Below are positions 17,377 to 25,941 of a DNA stretch of 64,000 nucleotides, piece by piece. The notes under the pieces were generated by a model, which was not told the DNA's origin, ran no database searches, and saw only the letters and a program-made list of their open reading frames with translations. Position 1 is the first letter of the stretch, and each line of letters opens with the position of its first letter. A program made the position numbers and the translations under genes. This stretch comes from Rhodoferax ferrireducens (lineage in GTDB: Bacteria; Pseudomonadota; Gammaproteobacteria; Burkholderiales; Burkholderiaceae_C), in the NCBI GenBank assembly GCA_002083775.1, contig MTEI01000003.1:1-64000 (forward strand). Direction: 5' to 3'.

Positions 17377-17853
17377 TTATCTGCCAAACAAGCGGGCAAA
17401 AAAACCGCTGGGCTTTTTGGCCACTTGAACCACCGGCGCTCTGGTGGCTGGCTGGCTGGCCAACCATTTTCCAAAACGCAGGTCGTGGGTCATGATATGG
17501 CCGATGAGCCATTTGTTCAGGAAGCGGCGCAAGTCCTGGATGCGCTCCTCGCTCCAGGCTTGGTCGCTGCCCAGGAAATCGGCGACCTGAGCGGCAAATT
17601 CTTCGTGCAGCTTCAGGTGTTGCTCAAAGGTGGGGTAGCCGCTTTTTTCCATCAACTCTTGCTCGTTGGAGAAGTGCGTGACCACATAGTCCAGCAGTTC
17701 ATCCACGGTGTGATCCACAGACTCCAGGTTGAGCGCCCTGACCAGCGTGAACAGGTGCCGATGCTCCTGGTCCACCTGCGCAATGCCGATCTTGAAACCG
17801 TCGCGCCATTCAATGACGAACGGTGCCTTCTTGGTGATTGTTTCTGCAGTCAT
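17377..17853 (-). CDS. Bacteriohemerythrin
   Basis: 158-residue di-iron oxygen-binding protein. The ligands appear in order: His in the VDQEHRHLF segment, HFSNEQ (HxxxE), HLKLH (HxxxH) and HIMTHD (HxxxxD), the standard hemerythrin set. The C-terminus adds a short basic tail (KKPSGFFARLFGR). Single-domain bacteriohemerythrins store or deliver O2, or sense it. No chemotaxis domain is fused. I chose ATG 17853 because the hemerythrin fold starts soon after; upstream coding potential is poor. Confidence 0.92.
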   Translation of the reverse strand: MTAETITKKAPFVIEWRDGFKIGIAQVDQEHRHLFTLVRALNLESVDHTVDELLDYVVTHFSNEQELMEKSGYPTFEQHLKLHEEFAAQVADFLGSDQAWSEERIQDLRRFLNKWLIGHIMTHDLRFGKWLASQPATRAPVVQVAKKPSGFFARLFGR

Positions 17854-17989
17854 GAGGTGTTTGCCCTTCCAACGGACGGTAGTGGTGGACAAATCGTACC
17901 TCAGGTCCGGCGCGTTGCACAGCGGGCGCTCCCCAAAGGGCGGCGCTGCGCCGAACACCCGGGCACGGCAGCGCTTGCCCTTCAGTGCA

Positions 17990-18883
17990 TCACGCCACCG
18001 AAATCGTCGCCACCAGCGTATGCGCCCCGCCCGCTGCAATGGCCACCGCATCCGGCCCGGCGTTACAGGTTTCCACGCACAGAAACTGCCGGTGTTCCCC
18101 GGCGGCCATGTCGGCCATGGTTTTTTCTTTCTCGGTCCAGGGGTTCCAGACCACGGTGGAGGCGCTGCCCTGTTTGCTGATGCGGATGCTGCGGCCGCCG
18201 GCGCCGTCCAGAATCAGGCTGTCGGCTTCTGTGTCGGTGTAGATGCGGTCAGTTTCACCGCTGAAAGTCACGTCGCCCGTTTGCTGGCAGACGGCAAAGT
18301 TTTGCACCTTATCCAAGTAGCTGGTGCCGTCGAGCCCCTGCACGGCCGTCTGGGCGATATCGCCCGTGCAAAAGTACGTGTGCAGCGCCTGGGTGATGGT
18401 GAAGGGTGCGCTGCCGGTGTTGCGGGTGGTGAGCGCCAGGGTCAGGGTGCTGCCCACGGTCACCACCAGTTCCAAGTCAAACGCGTGGTCCCACAGGGCG
18501 CGGGTGGCGTCGTCGTCGCTCATACCCAGGCGCAGTACGACCTGGCCGGTGGCATCGAGCTCGGTGCCGCGCACCTGCCACATCCGTGTGCGCACAAAGC
18601 CGTGGGTGGCTTTGCCCGGCACTGCGCCAAACCATGGCCAGCACACCGGCACGCCGCCGCGCACCGGTTGCCCGGGGGCAAACACGGCGGCTTTGGAGAC
18701 CCACAGCACGGGTGACTGCCCGGCTGGCTGCCAGGTCAGCACATGGCCGCCTTGCAGGGCGACGCTGGCGCTGGCCAGCGGGGTGCGGATATCGGCCACC
18801 GGCAAACCGGGCACGGCCTCGGCAAAGTGCAGCGCGTTGGTGATGGCAAATGACGTGTTCAGCGTGTTGAGGGTCGGGGTCAT
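17990..18883 (-). CDS. D-hexose-6-phosphate mutarotase (YeaD-like)
   Basis: 297 residues, galactose-mutarotase-like beta-sandwich. Seen: the early RGGVPVCWPWFG and HGFVRTRMW (substrate-binding His), the middle ALHTYF with a second His, and DRIYTDTEADSLI followed by VVWNPWTEKEK near the end. YeaD-type enzymes interconvert the anomers of glucose-6-phosphate and related sugar phosphates. It is downstream of the lipid operon on the same strand, separated by 66 bases and a half-copy of the palindromic repeat. Confidence 0.9.
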   Translation of the reverse strand: MTPTLNTLNTSFAITNALHFAEAVPGLPVADIRTPLASASVALQGGHVLTWQPAGQSPVLWVSKAAVFAPGQPVRGGVPVCWPWFGAVPGKATHGFVRTRMWQVRGTELDATGQVVLRLGMSDDDATRALWDHAFDLELVVTVGSTLTLALTTRNTGSAPFTITQALHTYFCTGDIAQTAVQGLDGTSYLDKVQNFAVCQQTGDVTFSGETDRIYTDTEADSLILDGAGGRSIRISKQGSASTVVWNPWTEKEKTMADMAAGEHRQFLCVETCNAGPDAVAIAAGGAHTLVATISVA

Positions 18884-18947
18884 GGTGTTGGTCCAGGTTG
18901 GTTGGTGGAGGGATCAATGCGAGGACTATCCAAAATAAGAGCAGTCT

Positions 18948-18978
18948 ACTCAATTAGCATAAGGGCTGGAGGGCTCTA
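18948..18978. repeat. CTAG repeat half-copy at gene end
   Basis: AATTAGCATAAGGGCTGGAGGG is one arm of the repeat. The stop codon and last codons (SSPYAN) of the alpha/beta hydrolase lie in it, so the repeat set the C-terminus of that protein. Confidence 0.6.
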
Positions 18979-19855
18979 CGGCATGGCAATGGGCGAGGAT
19001 GGCCTGGGCCAGTTGCGGCAGCAGTGCGGGTGACAGGTCGTGGCCCATGCCGTCGATCACCATCAGCTTGGCACCGCGCACGTGGGCCGCAGTGTCCTGG
19101 CCACCCGACAGCGGCACCAGCGGGTCGTCGCGGCCATGGATGATCAACGTGGGGGTGTTGATTTTCTTTAGCAAGGGTCGGCGGTCGCCGCTGGCAATCA
19201 CCGCCATCACCTGGCGGTTGGTGCCCGCCGGGTTGTAGGCCCGTTTGACACCTCGGCTGACGCGCTCGCGCAGCGCCTGCACGGGTTCCGGGTAGCCCGG
19301 GCTGCCGATCACTTGCACCACATGCACCAGGTGGTCAACCACCGACTCCAGATCCTTCGGGTTGGCCGGGCGGCTCATCAGCACCCGGCGCACCTTGAGG
19401 CTGGGTTGCGGCAAACGCGGGTGGCCGCTGGTGGACATGATGGAGGTCAGGCTCAACACCCGCTGCGGATGCTCTGCCGCCAGCACCTGGCCAATCATGC
19501 CGCCCATCGAGATGCCGACGATGTGCGCGCGCTCGATCTGCAGCGCATCCATCACCGCCAGGGTGTCCTGCGCCATGTCGTGCAGGGTGTAGGGAATGCG
19601 TACCGGCTGTTTCAACACCGATGCCGCGATGACCTTGACCATCCCCAAGGCACCCCCGCCCGTGGCGCGTGCCGACAGGCCGCTGTCGCGATTGTCAAAC
19701 CGCACCACCCGGAACCCGCCCGCCACCAGCGCCTGGCAAAAGGTATCGGGCCAGGTCACGAGCTGCATGCCCAGCCCCATGATCAGCACGATGGCCGGGT
19801 GCGCCGGGTCACCCAGTGATTCATATTCGATGGGAAAGGCTCCGGTGGTGCGCAT
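18950..19855 (-). CDS. Alpha/beta hydrolase
   Basis: 301 residues. Oxyanion segment LIMGLGMQL, nucleophile elbow GISMGG (~residue 117), acid in HGRDDPLVP and catalytic His in DGMGHDLSP are all present. Sequence type is that of esterases/lipases related to TesE/DhaA-like hydrolases. It starts three bases after the stop of a WS/DGAT gene and is the last gene of a four-gene operon for neutral lipids, so an acyl-ester substrate is likely. Its C-terminal end is formed by a repeat element. Confidence 0.88.
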   Translation of the reverse strand: MRTTGAFPIEYESLGDPAHPAIVLIMGLGMQLVTWPDTFCQALVAGGFRVVRFDNRDSGLSARATGGGALGMVKVIAASVLKQPVRIPYTLHDMAQDTLAVMDALQIERAHIVGISMGGMIGQVLAAEHPQRVLSLTSIMSTSGHPRLPQPSLKVRRVLMSRPANPKDLESVVDHLVHVVQVIGSPGYPEPVQALRERVSRGVKRAYNPAGTNRQVMAVIASGDRRPLLKKINTPTLIIHGRDDPLVPLSGGQDTAAHVRGAKLMVIDGMGHDLSPALLPQLAQAILAHCHAVEPSSPYAN

Positions 19856-19858
19856 GGT

Positions 19859-21385
19859 TCAGACGGTTTTCTTGGCGGGCGATTTTTTGCGTGGGGCAGG
19901 CGCTGGTTTGGCTGGCTCGGCAGCCGGAGTCGGCACGGGTGGCGCTGCGGCATCACGCGGGCTCGCCAGCTCCAGGTATTCCTGAAAACTCACCCGCAGG
20001 CATTGGGCAAATACCTCCGGGTCAGGTAACTGCTCATAACACGCGGTGAACGAGATCACCAGCATCTCGTTGTAACTGGTCACCGAGAACACCAGCCCCA
20101 TGCCGTCGGCTACCGGCATGATGGCTGACAGGTAGGTCAGCCGCGCACCCAGCAAATACAGCGGCACAGCAGGTCCGGGCAGGTGCGTGATGCTGCAATT
20201 GGCCAACGGTGTCCAGTCGCCCAGCCGGGCCGAGGCGGCGCGCATCATCTTGCTGGTGGCGGCAATGGCCAGCGCAGGGGCATGGCTGGCGGCATCGCTG
20301 AGTCCACGCGCGCGGCTGGCTTTGGCCTGGACGTTGGACGACGAGGTGGTGGCGCGTAGGGCTTTGAGGCGGCGCAGCGCGTCCACTTCGTTGGTGTGCA
20401 GGCTGACCCGCACCCACGAGAAGCTGTCCGCGCCCTGGTCGCCGTTCGGCACGCTGATCGGTGCAGCGGCCAGCAGGCTCTCAAGAGGCAACTCGTCCTG
20501 CAGTGCCAGATAGCGGCGCAGACCACCGGCGCAGACGGCCAGTACCACGTCGTTGATGCTGGCCCCTTTGACCAGGCGGCTGATGCGCTTGAAGTCCTCC
20601 AGTGGGAAACGCCGGGTGTCAAACACGCGGTGTGGTGACACCACGGTGTTGAAACGGGTGGCCGGAAAGTCGCTGGGGCGGTGCCAGAACTCACCGGCCA
20701 CGGTCTTGATGCTCAGCGCCATCAGCCCCAGGCCTTTGGAGGCACTGCCCGCCAGCCTCAGCGGGAAGCTGGCCGCGTGAAACCCTGCGCGCCACATCAG
20801 CACCAGCGGACTCGGCGGCGACTGGGGAAACCACGGAGGTGCCGGTGGTGCAGGTGGCGGGTTGGGGCTCAGGTCATGCAGCAGGGTGGTGAGTTGCGAC
20901 TCATGCGCCACATCCACCGCCGCGTGGTGCACCTTGAGCAGCACGGCAAAACTGCCGCTTGGCAGGTCCAGAAAGCTGTCCAGCCCTTCGATGACGTACA
21001 TCTCCCACAGCGGGCGCTGCAGGTCCAGCGGGCGGGCATGGATGCGCGAGGCCTGGATGCAGAACTGCCGCCAGTCACCCGGCTTGGGCAGCGCGATGTG
21101 GCGCACGTGGTACTCGATGTCAAAGTGTTCGTCTTCCACCCAATACGGGTAGTCCAGGTCCAGCGGCACACGCAGCACTTTTTGCCGCAGCAGCGGCAGC
21201 AGGTGCAAGCGGGACTCGACGTGGGCCAGAATCTGCTTGAAGCGCACCACGCCGTTGGGGGCCGTGCTCTGGTCATAGATGTGCAACAGCGAGACATTCG
21301 AGTTGGCGTGTTCGCTGTCCGAGTAGATGAACGCGGCGTCGGCTTCGCCCAACTGGCGCAGGATAGGTTTTGGGGCGTAGGGCAT
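19859..21385 (-). CDS. WS/DGAT acyltransferase, variant active-site motif
   Basis: 508 residues, wax ester synthase/acyl-CoA:diacylglycerol acyltransferase family. These enzymes esterify fatty alcohols or diacylglycerol with acyl-CoA at storage-lipid droplets. The catalytic HHxxxDG motif reads HHAAVDV (153-159): both His and the Asp are kept but the Gly is Val. The PLW motif (RPLWEMYVIEGL) and the later INDVVLAVCAGGLR (ND) motif are intact. A low-complexity Ala/Pro/Lys tail ends the protein. It is co-transcribed with a canonical paralogue (22.3-23.8 kb) and two hydrolases. Confidence 0.92.
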   Translation of the reverse strand: MPYAPKPILRQLGEADAAFIYSDSEHANSNVSLLHIYDQSTAPNGVVRFKQILAHVESRLHLLPLLRQKVLRVPLDLDYPYWVEDEHFDIEYHVRHIALPKPGDWRQFCIQASRIHARPLDLQRPLWEMYVIEGLDSFLDLPSGSFAVLLKVHHAAVDVAHESQLTTLLHDLSPNPPPAPPAPPWFPQSPPSPLVLMWRAGFHAASFPLRLAGSASKGLGLMALSIKTVAGEFWHRPSDFPATRFNTVVSPHRVFDTRRFPLEDFKRISRLVKGASINDVVLAVCAGGLRRYLALQDELPLESLLAAAPISVPNGDQGADSFSWVRVSLHTNEVDALRRLKALRATTSSSNVQAKASRARGLSDAASHAPALAIAATSKMMRAASARLGDWTPLANCSITHLPGPAVPLYLLGARLTYLSAIMPVADGMGLVFSVTSYNEMLVISFTACYEQLPDPEVFAQCLRVSFQEYLELASPRDAAAPPVPTPAAEPAKPAPAPRKKSPAKKTV

Positions 21386-21391
21386 ATCAGT

Positions 21392-22225
21392 TCAGCTCGG
21401 GTCAGGGGCTTTGTCTTTGGGCAGCACACGCCAGACCCGCGCCAGCAAACCAGTCGGCTTGAATGGTTGCCAGCCTTCTTCCGGCTGCGCCAGCCGGTCG
21501 GCCACCACCGCCAGCACCAGGCCGTTAAAACCCAGGCCGATGTGGCTGCCCGGCACGCGGATGTTTTCGTGCAGCGCCGCGTCGCCATCAATGGTGGCTT
21601 CTTGCGGCGGCACCACGCCGTCGCCCAGCGAATACAGGCAACTGGTCGGCAGGCCCAGGCGGCGGTGCTCCCGCAGCGCTTTGGCGCGCGGTGCCATGGC
21701 GTGGGCGTTGGACCCCAGCCGGTGCGACACCAGCCGGTACAGCGCCTTGACCACGCCCGGCGACTGGCTGCCCTGCGCATCCAGACTCACCGGGCTGCCC
21801 AGCGTGACGACGCAACGCACACAGTCCAGCGCGTTTTCGGCACCAAACAGCGAAAACACCCCGCCCAGACTCCAGCCCACCAGGCTGACCTTGCGCCCGG
21901 TCACATGATGCAGATAGCGGATTTTTTGCGGCAGCGCGCTGGCGTGTTTGCTGCGAAAACCCAGGTTGCGCCCGAGCCCCCAAGTATGCACGTCATACCC
22001 CTTGCGTTGCAGAAAGGTCTTCAGCACAAACAGCGACTTTTCGTCGGCCATGAAGCCGGGCAGCAGCAGCACCGGGTGGCCATCGCCCGGCGGGGCCTGC
22101 ATTAGCAACGGCAGCGAGGCGGGCAGCAGCGCTGCCTCCAGGAACGCGCGCGGTTCCAGCAGCGAGTGCCACAGGTGCGGCGCGCCGGTATGGCGATGGC
22201 GGGTGACTTTGGTAGCGGATGGCAT
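21392..22225 (-). CDS. Alpha/beta hydrolase (lipase/esterase-like)
   Basis: 277 residues. PVLLLPGFMADEKS begins the fold, and VGWSLGGVFS carries the nucleophile; LGDGVVPPQE supplies the acid and GSHIGLG the His. It sits between the two WS/DGAT genes, six bases before the second one, so it is very likely part of neutral-lipid turnover or loading. Homologous esterase-like genes are often found beside WS/DGAT genes. Whether it hydrolyses wax esters, triacylglycerol or acyl-CoA cannot be told. Confidence 0.85.
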   Translation of the reverse strand: MPSATKVTRHRHTGAPHLWHSLLEPRAFLEAALLPASLPLLMQAPPGDGHPVLLLPGFMADEKSLFVLKTFLQRKGYDVHTWGLGRNLGFRSKHASALPQKIRYLHHVTGRKVSLVGWSLGGVFSLFGAENALDCVRCVVTLGSPVSLDAQGSQSPGVVKALYRLVSHRLGSNAHAMAPRAKALREHRRLGLPTSCLYSLGDGVVPPQEATIDGDAALHENIRVPGSHIGLGFNGLVLAVVADRLAQPEEGWQPFKPTGLLARVWRVLPKDKAPDPS

Positions 22226-22285
22226 GGGACGCGGGTGCTCGGGCAGGTCAAAAAAGGGGTGTGGCAGGGTTGGTGATGCTTCTGC

Positions 22286-23803
22286 TTAAATAGCAGTATT
22301 CCCATTATTAACGGGGGCCTTAGCCACTTTTGGTATCTTTGACAAGGCCAGCGCCACTAGTTTGAGTTCGTCATACGCCGCCACAAAATCGTCGGCCAGC
22401 TGGCGCACATCGGGCACGGCGCAGCGCGCCACGGTGAAGCCCGCACACAGCTGCCCGGCATAACTCATCAGCGTGATGTTCAGCCCCAGGCCGTGCTCGA
22501 CGATGGACACTGGCCAGTAACCGGTCATGCGCGCTTGCCCTACATACAGCGGCACCGCCGGGCCGGGCACGTTGGAAATCACCACATTGGCCAGTGGCGG
22601 CAGCACCTCGGACACCCCCGCACGGCCATACAAGTTGGCCAGGGTGCCGATCAGCCAGGGCGCGCCAATCGAAGGAAAGTCGGTGGGCAGCACCGATTTG
22701 GCGTGCCGCGCCACCGCCTTGGTGGCCGTGGTGTGGCCGCGCACCGCCTGCAGGCGCTTGAGCGGGTCTTTGATGCGGGTGGCCAGGCTCACCAGGCTCA
22801 GCGTGGCCTGGGTGTGAAAGTCGGTGTTGCCCTTGTCCCGCAGCGAGATTGCCATCGTCGCAATCAGCGACTTCTTGGGCAGCGGCCCGAGCCGTGCCAG
22901 ATAACGCCGCAGCGCGCCGCCACACACCGTCAGCACCACGTCGTTCACCGTGGCTTCACAGGCGGCGGCGATGGCTTTGACCTCGGCCAGCGGCACGACA
23001 TCAAACGCAAAACCACGCTCGCGGGTGATGGCTACATTGAGCGGTGTGCGCGGGGCAAACGCCATGCCGGTCAGGCCGGTAGCCTTTTTGCCGCTGCCAG
23101 CGCCTGGCTTCGCCGAGCTGGAATCAGGCTCCCCTCCGGAGCTGCGCGCCAACCCGGCCAGCGTGCGCGCCACGCCCGGCAGCACCCGCACCAGCTTGAC
23201 ATACTGGCTGGCGTCCCGGCGCAAAGCCGCTGCCACCAGCCGCAGCGCACCGGGCTGGCTGCCGGGCTGCCGCGCCGCCGTCGTTTTCTTGCGGGCGCTG
23301 GCTTTCAACACCACCGGTTCGGTGTCAAACAGCGCTGCGGCCAGTGTGGCGGCCGAGTGGCCGTCGAGCATGGCGTGATGGATCTTGAAGTAGTAGGCCT
23401 TCTCGCCGCTGGCCAGGCCGTCCAGCACAAACATCTTCCACAGCGGGCGGGCGCGGTCGAGCAGGTCGGCGTGCAGATCGGCCACCACGGCCTCCAGCTG
23501 TGCGCGGTCACCCGGCGGCGGAATCACGATGCGCTCGATGTGCTGCTCCAGATCCACCTCACCTTGCACCCACATCGGGTTGGCCAGTTGCAGCGGGATG
23601 TTGGCCAGATGCCTGCGCAACAGCGGCACCATGCGCTGGGTCAGCATGGTTTTGGCATCGGTCAGAAAGTCGCCACGGTAACCCGCAGGCACCTCGAAGG
23701 TGTGCAGAGAGCCCACGTGCATGGGCGTGGCCGGGGTTTCCAGGGCCAGAAAAGCACCGTCCAGCCCGCTTAAGGGTTCCATGCCAGGTGCAAAGGTGTT
23801 CAA
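22286..23803 (-). CDS. WS/DGAT acyltransferase (canonical)
   Basis: About 505 residues. The catalytic motif HHAMLDG is complete, the PLW motif reads RPLWKMFVLDGL, and the ND motif reads VNDVVLTVCGGALR. Function: wax ester and/or triacylglycerol synthesis from acyl-CoA. The start is uncertain. TTG 23803 has GGGAG five bases upstream; ATG 23782 (MEPLSGLDGAF) matches the family's usual N-terminus but lacks a good ribosome site; TTG 23830 is also open. It is first in the operon. A fatty-acyl reductase-like and an alcohol dehydrogenase gene at 58-61 kb could supply fatty alcohols. Confidence 0.93.
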   Translation of the reverse strand: MNTFAPGMEPLSGLDGAFLALETPATPMHVGSLHTFEVPAGYRGDFLTDAKTMLTQRMVPLLRRHLANIPLQLANPMWVQGEVDLEQHIERIVIPPPGDRAQLEAVVADLHADLLDRARPLWKMFVLDGLASGEKAYYFKIHHAMLDGHSAATLAAALFDTEPVVLKASARKKTTAARQPGSQPGALRLVAAALRRDASQYVKLVRVLPGVARTLAGLARSSGGEPDSSSAKPGAGSGKKATGLTGMAFAPRTPLNVAITRERGFAFDVVPLAEVKAIAAACEATVNDVVLTVCGGALRRYLARLGPLPKKSLIATMAISLRDKGNTDFHTQATLSLVSLATRIKDPLKRLQAVRGHTTATKAVARHAKSVLPTDFPSIGAPWLIGTLANLYGRAGVSEVLPPLANVVISNVPGPAVPLYVGQARMTGYWPVSIVEHGLGLNITLMSYAGQLCAGFTVARCAVPDVRQLADDFVAAYDELKLVALALSKIPKVAKAPVNNGNTAI

Positions 23804-23911
23804 GCTGTCTCCCGATGGGTGGGTGTGCAAGGCTACGTTTTCATTCTACGGCTTGCCCTTGGCCAGCGCCTGCAAGGGCAGTCGCCCAGGTTACGGTGCT
23901 GGTGTCACCCG

Positions 23912-23970
23912 GATACTATATAAATAGTAGCTGCTAGCCCTTTTATATAAAGGCTTGAGGTCGATTTGTC
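23912..23970. repeat. CTAG intergenic palindrome, copy 4
   Basis: TAGTAGCTGCTAGCCCTTTT and AAAGGCTTGAGG form an imperfect stem between the WS/DGAT operon start and the LysR gene end. Confidence 0.75.
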
Positions 23971-23978
23971 ATGTGAAA

Positions 23979-24884
23979 TCAGGCAGCCTGAGCGGCCACC
24001 ACAAAGTCAATCCACACGCGCAATTTGGCGGCCAGGTAGCGGTTGGGCGGGTACAGCAGCCAGGCGGTACCCGCGTAGTCGGTCACGTGGGCCCAGTCGC
24101 TCAGCACACGCACCAGCGCACCGCTTTGCAGCGCCCGTGCGGCGGTAAACCCGGGCAAACTGGCGATGCCCAGGTGGTGCAGTGCACCGTCCAGCCGCAC
24201 CTCGCTGTGGTCCGCCACGTAGCGGCCACTGACGCGCACGGTGACCTCGTCGCCGTTTTTCTGGAAACGCCAATGGCGGTCCCGGTCATCGGCTCCCAGG
24301 TACAGGCAGCTGTGCTGGGTCAGATCGCGCGGCTGCGCGGGTGTGCCACGTTCGGCCAGGTAGCGCGGGCTGGCGCACACCAGATGCGGCGATGACATCA
24401 GCGGGCGACCCGCCAGGCCAGGCGGCGGCGCGTCGGTGATGCGGATGGCCAGATCGACCGCTTCTTCATACAGATCCACCGTGCGGTCGGTGATGATCAA
24501 CTGCACATCCACCTCGGGGTAACGCGCCAGAAACGCGGGCATGAGCGGGTGCACCACCTGCTGGGCAAACGCCTCGGGGATGCTGATGCGCACCAGCCCG
24601 TGCGGCGTGGCGCTTTGGGTGTCGGCCAGCGCCATCACCTCACGCGCGGCGGCCACCAGCGTCTGGCAGCGCGTGTGGGCGGCGCTACCGGCTTCGGTCA
24701 GGCGCAGCTTGCGGGTGCTACGCTCCAGCAGGCGCACATGCAGCGCAGCTTCCAGCCGGGCCACTTGGCGGCTCACCGCTGAGGGGGTCAGACCGAGCTG
24801 GCGGGCCGCCGCCGAGAAGCTGCCCACCTCGACCACGCGGGCAAACACGGCCATATCGGCGAGGTTGTCCAGCGGGGTATTCAT
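23979..24884 (-). CDS. LysR family transcriptional regulator
   Basis: 301 residues. The winged helix-turn-helix spans residues ~8-65 (VEVGSFSAAARQLGLTPSAVSRQ split over the HTH), followed by a linker helix and the effector domain starting at HGLVRISIPEAF. It belongs to the group with NLADMAVFARVVE at the start, common in Burkholderiales. It is divergent from an EamA transporter gene, with a ~110-base gap, which is the classic arrangement for a LysR activator of its neighbour. Confidence 0.93.
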   Translation of the reverse strand: MNTPLDNLADMAVFARVVEVGSFSAAARQLGLTPSAVSRQVARLEAALHVRLLERSTRKLRLTEAGSAAHTRCQTLVAAAREVMALADTQSATPHGLVRISIPEAFAQQVVHPLMPAFLARYPEVDVQLIITDRTVDLYEEAVDLAIRITDAPPPGLAGRPLMSSPHLVCASPRYLAERGTPAQPRDLTQHSCLYLGADDRDRHWRFQKNGDEVTVRVSGRYVADHSEVRLDGALHHLGIASLPGFTAARALQSGALVRVLSDWAHVTDYAGTAWLLYPPNRYLAAKLRVWIDFVVAAQAA

Positions 24885-24992
24885 GTGTTTAGCGCACAGG
24901 TGATGTTCTGAATGACCCGATTATCACGATCAAAGAATCAATTTAGCATCAAAACCCGCCTGACCCATGAACTACCCGCCTTGAAAGCCTGC

Positions 24993-25883
24993 ATGACCAC
25001 CCTGGCCCTGAAACCATCCCGTCACCTGCTGCGCCTGTCTGACCTGACCCTGCTGGCCGTGGCGCTGGTGTGGGGCACCAGCTACGGCGTAGCCAAAGGG
25101 GCGCTGGTGTTTTACCCGGTGCTGGGTTTTCTGGCGGTGCGTTTTGGCCTGACCTTTGTACTGCTGACGCCGGTGTTGTGGCGCGGCACGCCTGGGCAGA
25201 GGCGCGACGCCTTGCGCACAGGCCTGCCACTGGGCGGCTTGCTGCTGACGATTTTTCTGTGTGAAACCTTTGGCGTGGCGCACACCCAAGCCAGCAACGC
25301 GGCTTTTTTGATCAGCCTGTGCGTGGTGCTGACGCCATTTGCCCAGTGGTGGCTGATGGGTCAGCGCCCCACGCGGGCCGTGGTGGTGTTTGCCGCCGTG
25401 TCGCTGCTGGGTGCCGCTCTGCTCAGCGGTGGTATCACGGGCAACATGGGTTGGGGCGACGCCCTGATGCTGGCCGCCGCCGTGCTGCGTGCATTTATCG
25501 TCTGCCAAACCAGTCTGCTCACCCGTCACAGCCGCGCCACGGCGCTGCAACTCACCGCGGTGCAGGCGGGTGTGATCGCCCTGGGCGCGGTGCTGCTGGC
25601 GCTGCTCTGGCCCGGTGGGTTGCCCGCATTGCCCATCGAGCCCGCTTTCTGGCAAGCCACGGTGTACCTGGTGCTGGGCTGCACGGTATTTGCGTTTTTT
25701 GCGCAGAACTGGGCTTTGAGGCACAGTTCACCCAGCCGGGTGGCGCTGCTCACCAGCAGCGAGCCTGCTTTTGGTGCGCTGTTTGCCGTGGCGTGGCTGG
25801 GTGAGTCTTTGAGTGTGCTGGCATGGACGGGGGGTGGGTTGATGGTGCTGGCGGCTTTGTGGACGACATTGCGGCGCAACTAG
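24993..25883 (+). CDS. EamA/DMT family transporter
   Basis: About 296 residues with ten predicted helices in two EamA repeats. VALVWGTSYGVAKGAL is the first-repeat signature, and the second half ends with LTSSEPAFGALFAVAWLGESLS. This family exports amino acids and small metabolites; the substrate is unknown. I start at ATG 24993, since the ~27 residues before it are polar and atypical; ATG 24912 stays possible. Likely regulated by the divergent LysR protein. Confidence 0.88.
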   Translation: MTTLALKPSRHLLRLSDLTLLAVALVWGTSYGVAKGALVFYPVLGFLAVRFGLTFVLLTPVLWRGTPGQRRDALRTGLPLGGLLLTIFLCETFGVAHTQASNAAFLISLCVVLTPFAQWWLMGQRPTRAVVVFAAVSLLGAALLSGGITGNMGWGDALMLAAAVLRAFIVCQTSLLTRHSRATALQLTAVQAGVIALGAVLLALLWPGGLPALPIEPAFWQATVYLVLGCTVFAFFAQNWALRHSSPSRVALLTSSEPAFGALFAVAWLGESLSVLAWTGGGLMVLAALWTTLRRN

Positions 25884-25941
25884 GTTGGCCCCCGCTTCGT
25901 GGCATGATCAATTCCTGCTGTTTTGTTGAAGGAACCACACC

